This document shows positions 30,292 to 41,640 of a stretch of DNA of 64,000 bases, piece by piece; positions within the stretch are counted from its first letter, which is position 1; every line of letters starts with the position of its first letter. Position numbers and translations under genes: made by a program. The stretch is from Diadophis punctatus similis (taxonomy: Eukaryota; Chordata; Lepidosauria; Squamata; Dipsadidae). The notes under the pieces are model-generated. The model saw only the letters and a list, made by a program, of their open reading frames with translations. It did not search any database and was not told the DNA's origin. The stretch is from NCBI GenBank assembly GCA_023053685.1, contig JALIGW010000257.1, forward strand, positions 62,001 to 126,000, read 5' to 3'.

Positions 30292-31120
30292 AGAATAACA
30301 GAGTTGGAAGGGACCTTCAAGGTCTTATAGTCCAAATCTCTGCTTAGGGAAGAAACCCTGTACCATTTCAGACAAATGGTTATCTTCTTCTTAAAAACTT
30401 CCAGTGTTGGAGCATTCACAACTTCTGGAGGCAAGTCGTTCCACTGAGTAATTGTTCTAACTGTCAGGAAATTTCTCCTTAGTTCTAAGTTGCTTCTCTC
30501 CTTGATTTGTTTCCACCCATTGCTTCTTGTTCTACCCTCAGGTGCTTTGGAGAATAGCTTGACTCCCTCTTCTTTGGGGCAACCCCTGAGATATCAGAAC
30601 ACTGCTATCATGTCACCCTTGGTCCTTCTTTTCATCAAACTAGACATACTCAATTCTAGCAACTGTTCTTTATATATTTTAGCCTCCAGTCTCCTAATCA
30701 TCTTTGTTGTTCTTCTCTGCATTCTTTCTAGAGTCTCAACATCTTTTTTACATCGTGGCGACCAAAACTGGATGCAAAACTGGATTCCAAGTGTGGCCTT
30801 ACCAAGGCATTATAAAGTGGTATTAACACTTCACATGATCTTGATTCTATCCCTCTGTTAATGCAGCCTAGAACTGTGTTAGCTTTTCTTGGCAGCTGCA
30901 GCACACTGCTGGCTCATATTTAAATGTTTGTCCACTAGGACTCCAAGATCCCTCTCGCAGTTATTGCTATTGAGCGTGGTACCACATATACTGTTCCTGT
31001 GCATTTTGTTTTTCTTGCCTAAATGTAGAACTTTACTTTTTTCACCATTGAATTTCATTTCGCTCTCTAACAAAATCCCTGTAGGCATCTCAGAATCTAC
31101 AATGGAGTAAAGGTATTCCA
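30292..31120 (-). mobile_element. CR1 LINE, longest ORF2 fragment here
   Basis: Reverse strand. The 3' tail at the left (AATAGAATAACAGAG) passes into ORF2. The frame at 30879-31121 reads EMKFNGEKSKVLHLGKKNK and ERDLGVLVDKHLNMSQQCAA, the region just after the reverse transcriptase palm. Frameshifts and stops break it. The catalytic YADD is not included. Confidence 0.9.
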
Positions 31121-31228
31121 TTCCAATTCTGCAGAAGATGGTAGAGATATGTTTTCTAGAAATAAGACTGAATTTCCCAGAATATACATACGTAGGTCAT
31201 GTAAAGCATTTGTACAAGATGTTACGCT

Positions 31229-31607
31229 CAGAGGTGGGTTCCTCCCGGTTCAGACAGGTTCTGTAGAACTGGTAGTAAACCGGGGGTGACGTCACGGATC
31301 TGGTTCTGTCAGTGCCAGTCAGTGGCTGCCGCCATCTTTTTTTGCTATTTTTTTTGCTATTTTTTGCTGGTTTTTGCTTCTGCACATGCGCAGAAGACGA
31401 GTTTTCGGCACTTTCCGGCTGCCATCTTTTGGGGGGGGGGTTGGCTATTTTTTGCTGGTTTTTGCTTCTGCACATGCCCAGAAGCTGAGTTTTCAGCACT
31501 GCGCATGCACGCCCTCATGGCGCAGCCACACGGCATGCAATGCGCACACAGCCATGCGGCACAGGAGGAAGCAAACCGGCGGCAAGGTAAGTTAGAACCC
31601 ACCCCTG
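31229..31607 (+). mobile_element. Non-autonomous hAT, family A (379 bp)
   Basis: CAGAGGTGGGTTCCTCCCGG to GTTAGAACCCACCCCTG. Duplication GTTACGCT (31221-31228) against GTTACACT (31608-31615), one mismatch. Confidence 0.92.
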
Positions 31608-31615
31608 GTTACACT

Positions 31616-32249
31616 TAGTAATTTTTGATCTTAGATCTTTCATGGCTTGGGTTAAATAAAGCCGCCTCATGTTTGGTTTCTTCTTGAGTCAATATATTTT
31701 GTCAACCCAGGACACGAATTAAGTCAATATACAGACTAGATCTGTCCTATTAATTCAGCTTGAATTCTATGCATGGTGTGAACTTGACTGATTTAGGGTC
31801 TCTAGTGTTATTCGATACGCCATCTGCTTTCTCCCACACAATGAGCAATGAAAGCTGAAGTATTTCTTTAGATAGCTCCTTTGCTTGATAGCATGATAGA
31901 GATTCTGAAATTCAGCATCACCTCTGAAAATCTAATGAAGTAAGGCTTCAATTGGCGTTCCTCTGAACTTACCATTCTGAAGAGCAAAGTTGAATAAATG
32001 TATAGCTGACAGCAGACTGCCACCGTGGTCCTCAGAAGATACTACAAAGTCAGAAGGAAGATTGTGAAGGATATTGTTCATAATGTCTTCCATTGTATGA
32101 ATTGTCCGGCAGGCAACATGTATTCCTTGCGTTGTGGAAAAGAGAGCTATTACTATAGAGTGGAAAGATGACTTCATATCATAAGAAAATAAGACTTCTT
32201 ATATAAGACTAGTCTTATAATTCTATAATTGGCCACAAAGCATCTTCTG
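31616..32249. other. No recognisable gene or repeat
   Basis: AT-rich. An 81-codon reverse frame at 31932-32177 (SSEDHGGSLLSAIHLFNFAL) is protein-like in look but I recognise no family and see no supporting features. Confidence 0.4.
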
Positions 32250-32410
32250 GTGCATTGGAGAATAGCTTGACTCCCTCTTCTTTGTGGCAGCCCCTCAAAT
32301 ATTGGAACACTGTTATCATGTCTCCCCTAGCCCTTCTTTTCATTAAACTAGACATGCCCAGTTCCTGCAACTGTTCTTCTTGTGTTTAACCTCGAGCCCC
32401 TAAATCATCA
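32250..32410 (-). mobile_element. CR1 LINE fragment
   Basis: GAGAATAGCTTGACTCCCTC to GACATGCCCAGTTCCTGCAA, reverse ORF2 C-terminus only. Confidence 0.82.
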
Positions 32411-32667
32411 GAAATAGCTTCATCTGCAACTATTACGACCACAATTGAGCCCAAAATTTCCATTGCTAAGCGAGGCATTTGTTAAGTGAATCTCCCCCCC
32501 CCATGTTATGACCTTTCCTGCCACAGTTGTTAAGGGAATCACTGCGGTTGTTAAGTTAGTAAAGCGGTTGTTAAGCGAATCCGGCTTCCCTCTTGATTTT
32601 GCTCATCAGAAGCTCACAAAAGTGGATCACATGACCTCAGGACACTGCAACCGTCATAGATACAAGT

Positions 32668-33448
32668 CAGGGGTGGGTTCTGGCTTATGTCACTGCCGGT
32701 TCGCTTCCTGATGCGCCGCTTGGGCATGAGCATGCATGCGCAGTGCTAAAACCCAGCTTCTATGCATGCACAGAAGGAAAAACAAGATGGTGGCTGTTAG
32801 AACCCTGTTCAAATGATTAATATATGATTAAGCCACAAATCATTGTTATGTGTATATTGCTTTAAATGCATTGTGGATGATTACTATATAAGCAAGCAAG
32901 GGAGCATGCTCAATGTGGTTGGTGGTTTATGGTTCAGTGTGGTTTAGTGTGGTGAGTGGTGTTTGACAGTGTGTTCCGGATCGAAGACTCTCTGTGCCGC
33001 TTTATTGATGAGTAGATTACTTTATGGCTGTGTGAAATTGCTGTGAAAAGAAGAGTAACTATCTGTGATAGTATAGAATTAAGTGATAGCTGTAATCTTT
33101 GTGAGTTAAAACAATGATAGGCAAGAAGAAGAAACTTCGCATTGACTGAATAACTGTGTATGACTTGGACTTCCTATTTAACTTTGCTACTATTTTGTAC
33201 ATATTAAAGATATTCTGTTTATTGACTGAATAGCATTCATATCAAACTGCAACACCATTACTACAACACATTTTGCTGTGTATGTGCTTAACAGCACAAT
33301 AACTCCTTAACAGTGGCGCCTATGGCGCCGCCGAGCGAGCCGGTTTCGGGGGCGTGGCAGGCCTGGGTCGCTGCCGGTTCAGCAAGCAGGGGGAAATTCC
33401 TGCTACAGTTCCATAGAACCGGTCCAAACCAGCAGGAACCCACCTCTG
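32668..33448 (-). mobile_element. hAT family A hosting a solo LTR
   Basis: Ends CAGGGGTGGGTTCTGGCTTA and GCAGGAACCCACCTCTG. Perfect 8-bp duplication ATACAAGT at 32660-32667 and 33449-33456. Its own sequence is about 260 bp; the rest is the LTR. Confidence 0.93.
32795..33312 (+). mobile_element. Solo LTR, 518 bp (family shared with 51569)
   Basis: TGTTAGAACCCTGTTC to CAATAACTCCTTAACA, flanked by a perfect 5-bp duplication GTGGC at 32790-32794 and 33313-33317. A TATATAAG box lies at 32885 and an ATTAAA signal at 33203, so transcription is rightward. No internal retroviral or retrotransposon genes remain. Confidence 0.92.
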
Positions 33449-33590
33449 ATACAAGTTAGTTGCCAAGCCTCCGAATTTTGATCACGTGATCGCAGGGATG
33501 CCACCAAGGTCGTAAATTTGGAAAACAGTCATTTAATGCCGTAACTTCGAACGGTCACTAAATGAACGGTTGTAAGTCGAGGGCTACCTA

Positions 33591-34260
33591 TAATAGGTGT
33601 TGTTTATAGGTTTATGCTTCTCCTAAAGCTTGGATTTTGACCCGGGTTAGTTACCTGATCGAATTTGTTATAGCCGGATAGCCTTGGGATCATCCGAAGT
33701 CCAAAAACAAATGGATACAAATTTTCTGCAGATATGTTTTTTCTTTAATCCCCTTTGTTCTCTCCTCCAATTCAATCACGGTTGCTGGTTTTTTTTTTTT
33801 GGGGTCTTTATTCAGTTTGAGGCTGCAGGCCTCTTTTTTTTTTTGTCACACGCATTAATCATCTGAGCTGAATCTTCCCCACCATCAGCTATGACTTTAA
33901 TATCTTCACTGAAGATCAGGCTGAATGTTCATTTCATACTTTGTAACATTGACCGGGTATAAATGATGGCCAGTAGATAGAAATCCAACTTTTATCCAAG
34001 GTTATCTGCTACATGAGAGGGTTCTCATTGTAAATAATAAACTTAGGTTGAGAGACGCAACGGAATTGATGGGTCTGAAACAGGGATCCATTGTAGTTAA
34101 GGAACTAGATCAGGCTTGCAAAACTCTGGATGATCACTGTGAAGACTTCTTTGATGGCAACTGGGGGTCTCCTGTAATTTCTCAGTCCAGGTTTGGTAGT
34201 CCTAACAATAGTGAATTATTGATGAATGTCGAAACCATCCATCCATCCCTAACCAACCAT
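33591..34260. other. No recognisable gene or repeat
   Basis: Contains T-rich runs near 33790 and 33830 and no supported exon. The open frame that enters the LINE downstream begins here but this part has no motif. Confidence 0.4.
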
Positions 34261-34261
34261 C

Positions 34262-34330
<69 letters not shown>
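34261..34330. repeat. (CTGT)n microsatellite
   Basis: Seventeen CTGT units, read through in frame into the adjoining LINE ORF. Confidence 0.97.
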
Positions 34331-34332
<2 letters not shown>

Positions 34333-35420
34333 ATTTACATGAAACCGCTGGGTGAGATCATCCGACGACATGGGGTGAGGTATCAGCAGTATGCTGATGA
34401 TACCCAGTTGTACATCTCCACCCCGTGTCAGTTCAGTGAAGCAGTTGATGTAATGTGCCGCTGCCTGGACGATGTGAGGGTCTGGATGGGAGTGAACAGA
34501 CTCAGGCTCAACCCAGACAAGACTGAGTGGCTCTGGATATTGCCTCCCAAGCACTATGTCGACTGTCCCTCCTTGGTTCTTGGGGGAGAAAAATTGACTC
34601 CCTCAGAACAGGTTCGCAATTTGGGTGTTCTCCTAGATCCACAGCTAAAATTGGAGCAACATCTTTCAGCTGTGGCGAGGGGGACCTTTGCACAGATCCG
34701 TCTTGTGCACCAATTGCGACCCTACTTGGAGAGGGAGGCTCTGCTCACAGTCACTCATACCCTTGTCACCTCACGGCTAGACTACTGTAACGCGCTCTAC
34801 ATGGGGCTACCCTCGAAGAGCATCCGGAGACTTCAACTGGTACAGAATGCAGCTGCACGAGCTGTAGTGGGTGTACCGAGATACACCCACGTAACACCTA
34901 TCCTCTGCCAGCTGCATTGGTTGCCAATTAGTCTCCGGTTGCAATTCAAGGTGTTGGTTTTGACCTTTAAAGCCTACATGGCTCAGGACCAGGGTACCTG
35001 CGGGACCGCATCCTACCACATACCTCCCTAAGACCGGTTAGGTCCCACAGAGAGGGCCTCCTCCGGGTCCCATCGGCCAAACAATGTCAGTTGGCGGGGC
35101 CGCGGGGGAGGGTCTTCTCTGTGGGAGCCCCGTCCCTCTGGAACCAACTTCCACCAGAGATCCGGACCATCCCCACCCTGCTGGCCTTCCGTAAAGCCTT
35201 AAAAACATGGCTCTTCCGGCAGATGGGGTGAATAGGAAAATCAGATTCCCCCCGAATGTTGTGTTTATAATGTTTCTTTTTAATTATATTTTTTAATTTA
35301 AATTTATGATCATTGCTTTTAAATGTACGCTTCTTATTCATGTTGTATGCCGCCCTGAGTCCCACGGGATTGGGTGGCCTATAAGAGCATCTAAATAAAT
35401 AAAATAAATAAATAAATAAA
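34331..35420 (+). mobile_element. L2/L3-like LINE, ORF2 C-terminal half and 3' end
   Basis: Encodes the reverse transcriptase palm onward and ends TGTATGCCGCCCTGAGTCCC then (AAATA)n, after which GATA-type arrays begin. 3' ends of the same family are at 49385, 50690, 55685 and, in reverse, 42359. The 5' half is missing at the CTGT repeat. Confidence 0.88.
34333..35231 (+). pseudogene. LINE ORF2 reverse transcriptase fragment with YADD
   Basis: One of the best-preserved coding remnants in the window. GVRYQQYADDTQLYI carries the catalytic YADD; then LRLNPDKTEWLWI, VRNLGVLLDPQLKLEQH, TSRLDYCNALYMGLPSKSIR, LQLVQNAAARAVVGVPRYTH and LHWLPISLRLQFKVLVLTFK. A frameshift near 35000 leads to the C-terminal piece FSVGAPSLWNQLPPEIRTIP and FRKALKTWLFRQMG, ending before 35232. 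The endonuclease and fingers are absent, and the open frame upstream of 34333 is microsatellite plus unrelated sequence. Confidence 0.88.
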
Positions 35421-35850
<430 letters not shown>

Positions 35851-35947
35851 TATCTTTCTACCATCTATGCATATACATACATATATGTCTGTATATGCAT
35901 AGATGATACATGAATGCATGCATGCATGCATTCATTCATACAACCTG

Positions 35948-35983
35948 GCTTTAAGTCATTCTGCTAGCAGAATGACTTAAAGC
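35948..35983. repeat. Perfect 36-bp palindrome
   Basis: The two 18-bp halves, left half GCTTTAAGTCATTCTGCT, are exact reverse complements with no loop. It lies between an ATGC-rich stretch and unrecognised DNA. Confidence 0.9.
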
Positions 35984-36680
35984 AGAGGTGAACACCCTAA
36001 AGCCAGAGGTGCCCCCAATCATTTATCTTGTGAGTTGAAAGGAACCCCGACTCCTCATCTGCTTCAGGGCGCGTTGACTGCATTAAATTCTCTATATGTT
36101 ATAATGCACTTATTTTACTGCTTTAACATGCCTCCTAGCCAATGGGCTCAACAGCACACACATCATGTCAAGGTGGCCACCATCTCTGATTCCCCCAAAG
36201 CCATAAATAAGTCAACAATACGAAAGTATTCTCCAACAGAATACAGATTGCTCATTCTGATTTAGACCAATGCAGCTGAGTTTTGGGGTGCCGATCAGAT
36301 GAATGTGACTTGTCCAGGATTGTCATCTTGTTCTTTTGCTCACCCAGCCCTTTTTTGGGTGCAATACCCATGTTTGTGACGATATTATAATCCCTTCCCA
36401 CTGCTGTAAGGATAGCCTTTTCCACCACCTGCCTCCTTCTCGCCCGTCTGTGTAACCTGAGAATAGAATCATTCAGTTAGTCTCTGACAGCCCTTGATAG
36501 ATGACATGCGATCATATTAAGCATTTGACAGCCTACAGTTTGTCAGATTTTATATCCACCGCTTGCCAAAGCTAAAGCTTTAAGAAGTGTCAGTTGAAAG
36601 TTGGTGGATTTCATTTCAGAGGTAACAAACAAAAGTCATCTTCAGACCCTGGGACTATTGGACATTTAAACCATTCCAAT
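35984..36680. other. Non-repetitive stretch, possible conserved non-coding DNA
   Basis: No repeat or exon recognised. 36450-36590 (GATAGATGACATGCGATC, TTTGACAGCCTACAG) has the look of constrained DNA. Confidence 0.35.
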
Positions 36681-36992
36681 CAGGGGTGGATTCTAACTTA
36701 CCTCGCTGCTGGTTTGCTTCCTCCCGCGCATGCACAATGCCGAATTTTTTTTAAAAAAAAATCCTCCCCCCAAAAGCCAAAAACAAGATGGTGACACATG
36801 TGCAGTGCCGGAAACTCAGCTTCTGCGCATGCGCAGAAGAAAAAAAACTGGAAAAAATTCAAAAAAACCCAAACATGGCAGCGTCCACAGACCAGCACCA
36901 ACAGAACCGGTTCCATGACATCATCGTGACATCACCAGCATGTTGCTACTGGTTTGGGTGAACCAGTCCGAACCGGGAGGAACCCACCTCTG
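36681..36992 (-). mobile_element. Non-autonomous hAT, family A (312 bp)
   Basis: CAGGGGTGGATTCTAACTTA to CGGGAGGAACCCACCTCTG; perfect duplication ATTCCAAT at 36673-36680 and 36993-37000. Confidence 0.95.
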
Positions 36993-37181
36993 ATTCCAAT
37001 GCTTGAGTGCTTGGAAACATTTCAAGTCTAACATGGAATCGCCATTCTTGATGAATAATTCAGATGACCAGAATATGGGATTGGAGAGAGACTGGAGAAA
37101 AGAAATACACTGTACTACTGGATTTAGAGCAATCGGTTATCTGAGGGACTGTCTCTTGCTGATCCACCTGACCCACTAGAG

Positions 37182-37734
37182 CAGTGATGGCGAATCTTTT
37201 CGGCACCGAGTGCCCAAACCAGAATGCATGTGTATGAGCATGCATGTGCGCACGCCAGCCAGCTGGTCTTCTGGTGCTCCGGCATGCGCGAAGACCAGCA
37301 TGCCTCATTTTGGCCTTTTTTGGCCATTTTTGGCCTGTTTTCAGGCCTTTTATGGGCTGTTTTTGGGCCATTTTCAGGCTATTTTTTGGGCCATTTTCAG
37401 CCATTTTCAGGCTATTTTTTGGGCCATTTTCAGCCATTTTCTGGCCATTTTTGGACCATTTTCAGGTCATTTTTTGGCTGTTTTCAAGCTGTTTTTTGAA
37501 CCAAAAATGGCCCAAAAATGGCCTCAAAACATCCCGGAAAACGGCCTGGTTTTTAGTCATTTTTGACCATTTTTTCAAGCCGTTTTCAGGCCATTTTCTG
37601 GCGCTCCGGCACCCATGAAGACCAGTTGGCTGACACACCAGAAACCAGAAGAGCAGCTGGCGATGGTGGGCGTGCCCACAGAGAGGGCTCTGCGTGCCAC
37701 CTCTGGCACGCGTGCCACAGGTTCGCCATCACGG
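37182..37734 (+). mobile_element. Non-autonomous hAT, family B (553 bp) with GGCCATTTT repeats
   Basis: CAGTGATGGCGAATCTTTTC to GGTTCGCCATCACGG; perfect duplication CACTAGAG at 37174-37181 and 37735-37742. The terminal CTG has mutated to CGG. The core is a degenerate tandem of GGCCATTTTCAGGCTATTTT-like units (37308-37500), which explains the Phe/Trp/His-rich open frames. Confidence 0.93.
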
Positions 37735-37742
37735 CACTAGAG

Positions 37743-38145
37743 TTTATGTCCAGGATGTGAGGGATCCGTAGACATTTTTACAGTTTATTGTATGTAATGC
37801 TAACTCGATTTCCTGGCTCAGGCACCACAAAACAGGCATTTCCTCATGGCAATATTTCCACTCCTTTCCTTCCTCCAGAATTTAAAGAACAGGGAAGAAA
37901 CACCTGGCGTCAATCAGAGCTCTCTTTCTACGTGACTAATAGCAGAACGTGAAAACTATTATTCCTTCAACAATCTCTTCTAAGGTACTGTGGAGCAACC
38001 CAACTCCCTTAAAAATAATGAAGTTCCTCCCTTCGACATGTCCTGTTGTATGGAACTTTCTGATGCTTTGCAATAAAAACAGCAACTATTGTAAAGGAGT
38101 AGCTGCAGGGCTTCCAAGCCACCATTCCCATGATGTCACCATGAT
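37743..38145. other. Mostly unrecognised
   Basis: The first 30 bp (TTTATGTCCAGGATGTGAG) recur at 46625, suggesting a LINE remnant into which the hAT inserted. The rest has no recognised feature. Confidence 0.4.
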
Positions 38146-39035
38146 GTAAAAAAGATGTTGAGACTCTAGAAAGAGTGCAGAGAAGAGCAACAAAGATGAT
38201 TAGGGGACCGGAGGCTAAAACATACGATTGCAGGAACTGGGCATGTCTAGTTTGATGAAAAGAAGGACCAGGGGTGACATGATAGCAGTGTTCCGATATC
38301 TCAGGGGTTGTCACAAAGAAGAAGGAGTCAAGCTATTCTCCAAAGCACCTGAAGGTAGGACAAGAAGCAATGGATCTTGTCAAGGAGAGATGCTATCTAG
38401 AACCAAGGAGAAATCTCCTGACAGTTAGAACAATTAATCAATGGAACAACTTGCTTCCAGAAGTTGTGAATGCTCCAACACTGGAAGTTTTAAAGAAGAG
38501 ACTTCACAAACATTTGTTTGAAATGGTATAGAGCAGGGGTGTCAAACTTGATTTCATTGAGCGCCGCATCAGGGTTGTGTTTGACCTTGGAGGGCCAGCA
38601 GTGGGGCTGGCCATGGAGGGGGGTGGTCAGCTCAACATCACTTGTCTCGGGGGCACCTGTGGTGGCCAAGTGCTAAGGCAGGACTTCCACGAGACCCTCA
38701 CTCACTCTCATTATATCCACCCTCCCTCCCTTCCTTCTTCCTTCTTCCCTCTTCATTCTAATTTCTTCCTCCTTCCCTCCTTTCCTTACTTTTCCTTCCT
38801 TGATTTCTTCCCATCTTTCTTTTTCTTTCTTTTTCTTTTTCTGTGCCCTCCCCCAAGCTCCATTTTCACTGGCAGGGGCACCATGGGCTGGCCATTTGCT
38901 GTTTCCAGGCCAGCCCCATGGGCCAGATCTAAGCACCCCACGGCCCACGGTCATTGAGTTTGACACCCCTGGCATAGAGTTTCCTGCCTGAGCAGGGGGT
39001 TGGACTGGGAGACCTCCAAGGTTCCTCCCAACTCG
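38146..39035 (+). mobile_element. CR1 LINE 3' end split by hAT, leading into ATTCT array
   Basis: ORF2 remnant (MSSLMKRRTRGDMIAVFRYL, CHKEEGVKLFSKAPEGRTRS) to 38533, then after the hAT the tail GCCTGAGCAGGGGGTTGGAC and CCAACTCGGTCATTCT. The terminal ATTCT continues without a break into the array at 39036. Confidence 0.92.
38534..38971 (+). mobile_element. Non-autonomous hAT, family F (438 bp)
   Basis: CAGGGGTGTCAAACTTGATT to GAGTTTGACACCCCTG. Duplication GTATAGAG (38526-38533) against GCATAGAG (38972-38979). It contains a pyrimidine-rich low-complexity block at 38720-38840. Second copy at 48667. Confidence 0.92.
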
Positions 39036-40398
39036 GTCATTCTATTCTATTCTATTCTATTCTATTCTATTCTATTCTATTCTATTCTATTCTATTCTAT
39101 TCTATTCTATTCTATTCTATTCTATTCTATTCTATTCTATTCTATTCTGCATTTTATTCTATCCTATCCTATTCTCTATTCTACTCTGCATTCTATTCTA
39201 TTCTATTCTATTCTATTCTATTCTATTCTATTCTATTCTATTCTATTCTATTCTATTCTATTCTATTCTATTCTATTCTGCATTTTATTCTATCCTATCC
39301 TATTCTCTATTCTACTCTGCATTCTATTCTATTATCTATTCTATTCTATTCTATTCTATTCTATTCTATTCTATTCTATTCTATTCTATTCTATTCTGCA
39401 TTTTATTCTATCCTATCCTATTCTCTATTCTACTCTGCATTCTATTCTATTCTCTATTCTATTCTATTCTATTCTCTATTCTATTCTATTCTATTCTATT
39501 TTCTATTCTATTCTATTCTATTCTATTCTATTCTATTCTATTCTATTCTATTCTATTCTATTCTATTCTATTCTGCATTTTATTCTATCCTATCCTATTC
39601 TCTATTCTACTCTGCATTCTATTCTATTCTCTATTCTATTCTATTTTCTATTCTATTCTATTCTATTCTATTCTATTCTATTCTATTCTATTCTCTATTC
39701 TATTCTATTCTATTCTATTCTATTCTATTCTATTCTATTCTGCATTTTATTCTATCCTATCCTATTCTCTATTCTACTCTGCATTCTATTCTATTCTCTA
39801 TTCTATTCTATTTTCTATTCTATTCTATTCTATTCTATTCTATTCTATTCTATTCTATTCTCTATTCTATTCTATTCTATTCTATTCTATTTTCTATTCT
39901 ATTCTATTCTATTCTATTCTATTCTATTCTATTCTATTCTATTCTATTCTATTCTATTCTACTCTACTCTACTCTACTCTACTCTACTCTACTCTACTCT
40001 ACTCTACTCTACTCTACTCCATTCCAATTCTATTCTATTCTATTCTATTCTATTCTATTCTATTCTATTCTATTCTATTCTACTCTACTCTACTCCATTC
40101 CATTCTAATTATTTCGTATTCTATTCTATTCTGTTCTGTTCTGTTCTGTTCTGTTCCGTTCCGTTCCGTTCCGTTCCGTTCCGTTCCGTTCCGTTCCATT
40201 CCATTCCATTCCATTCCATTCTATTCTATTCTATTCTACTCTACTCTACTCCATTCCATTCTAATTATTTCGTATTCTATTCTATTCTATTCTATTCTGT
40301 TCTGTTCTGTTCTGTTCTGTTCTGTTCTGTTCCGTTCCGTTCCGTTCCGTTCCGTTCCATTCCATTCCATTCCATTCCATTCTATTCTATTCTATTCT
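39036..40398. repeat. (ATTCT)n pentamer array, 1.36 kb
   Basis: Pure ATTCT runs are punctuated by a recurrent variant cassette (CTGCATTTTATTCTATCC then CTATTCTACTCTGCATTC) at about 39149, 39280, 39398, 39575 and 39742. Later blocks turn into ACTCT, TTCTG and TTCCG variants, with a block of about 150 bp duplicated (40080-40230 and 40230-40390). The 466-codon open frame through it is an artefact. Confidence 0.98.
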
Positions 40399-40419
40399 AA
40401 GGAAGAGACTGCATAATAT

Positions 40420-40840
40420 ATGCACTCCTAGGCTGCATCAACAGAGGGATAGTATTAAGGTCACGTGAAGTGGTAGTACCTTTTTATACTGCTTTGTGTA
40501 CTGCATCCAGTTTTGGTCACCACAATACAAAAAAGATGGCGAGACTCTAGAACAGGTCTGTCAAACTCCCGGATGCATCACACAGTGGCCACACATGCAT
40601 GGAAGCAAAGCAATCACTGAAATCACACGCACGGGCGCGTCCCCTCGTGAGATTTTGCTTCCGCGCATGTGCAGGAAACAAAATCGTGCGAGGGAATGCA
40701 CACGCGCAGCAAGTGCGCGTGCGCACAAAACAAGATGATGCACGCGCAGCGCACCGGTAGGCAGGTAAGAGGAACCTGCCCCTGGACTAGAGGACCTGCA
40801 AGGTCCCTTCCAACTGTGGTATTCCATATTCTGTAAGAGG
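40420..40840 (+). mobile_element. CR1 fragment with hAT family C relic
   Basis: 40425-40550 is CR1 ORF2 sequence (CTAGGCTGCATCAACAGAGG). 40551-40791 is a reversed family C hAT relic (GATTTTGCTTCCGCGCATGT, ending GAGGAACCTGCCCCTG). 40785-40840 is the CR1 tail again. Confidence 0.7.
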
Positions 40841-41194
40841 AATTCCTATTGCTAGCGGTTACTGTGAAAGGACAACATGCTGGCAATTTCCCCAGAAACA
40901 GAGTGGGAAATACAATCTAATAGACTGGCACCAGGAACAGGATGCCAAAGATCAGGAGACCGTCCTGAAACACCAAATATATTTTTTTAACTCTCCACTC
41001 TCCTGCATCTTAAAGGGAAACAAAAGAAATCACTAGCAGCCTTCATCTACAAACAAATAGGGAAATATATTCTCAGTGCCAGCCCAGGTTCCTTTCTTTC
41101 GCCTATTATGCATGCATAAATAGTTGCAAGGATCTTCAAAGGCTCTTTATTGCTTTGTAAACTGGAATTAGCAGAGGTGGATGCATTTGCCAGT
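40841..41194. other. No recognisable gene or repeat
   Basis: Nothing recognised before the purine array. Confidence 0.4.
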
Positions 41195-41640
41195 AGGGAA
41201 GAAAGGGAGGGAGAGAGGAAGTGAGGGAGGGATGGAGGAAGAGAGGGAGGGGGAGAAGGAGAGGGAGGGAGGAAGAAAGGAAGGAAGAAAGGAAGAAGGG
41301 AGGGAGGGAGGAAGAAAGGAAGGAAGGGAGTGAGGAAGAGAAGGAAGGGGAGAGGGGGAGAGGGGGAGAGGGAGGGGAGAGGGAGGGAGGGAGAGAGAGG
41401 GAGGGAAGGAAGGAAGGAAAGAAGCAAGGAAGGGAGAGAGGGAGGGAGGGAGAGAGAGGGAGGGAAGGAAGGAAGGAAAGAAGCAAGGAAGCAAGGGAGG
41501 GAGGGAGGGAGGAAGAAAGGAAGGGAGGGAGGGGGGGTGAGAGAGAGAGGGAGAGAAGGAAGGAAGGAAGGAAGGAAGGAAGGAAGGAAGGAAGGAAGGA
41601 AGGAAGGAAGGAAGGAAGGAAGGAAGGAAGGAAGGATGGA
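41195..41640. repeat. (GGGA/GGAA)n polypurine tract
   Basis: Irregular GGGA blocks end in about 19 pure GGAA units (41556-41634). An internal segment of about 75 bp (GAGAGAGGGAGGGAAGGAAG) is repeated. Open frames are artefacts. Confidence 0.96.

Larger units (their letters stand above)
32430..33590 (+). mobile_element. Pogo/Tigger-like TIR element hosting a nested hAT
   Basis: Left half TTACGACCACAATTGAGCCC to CAACCGTCATAGATACAAGT; right half from TAGTTGCCAAGCCTCC to GTAAGTCGAGGGCTACCTAT. Together they make one ordinary family member once 32668-33456 is removed. Confidence 0.85.

Noticed and set aside
37060..37620. Open frames rich in Phe, Trp and His or Asn/Gly/Lys
   Set aside because: They translate degenerate GGCCATTTT units within a hAT element.
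39000..40400. 466-codon open frame
   Set aside because: Direct translation of the ATTCT pentamer (repeating Ser-Ile-Leu-Phe-Tyr), which lacks stops in this frame by composition.
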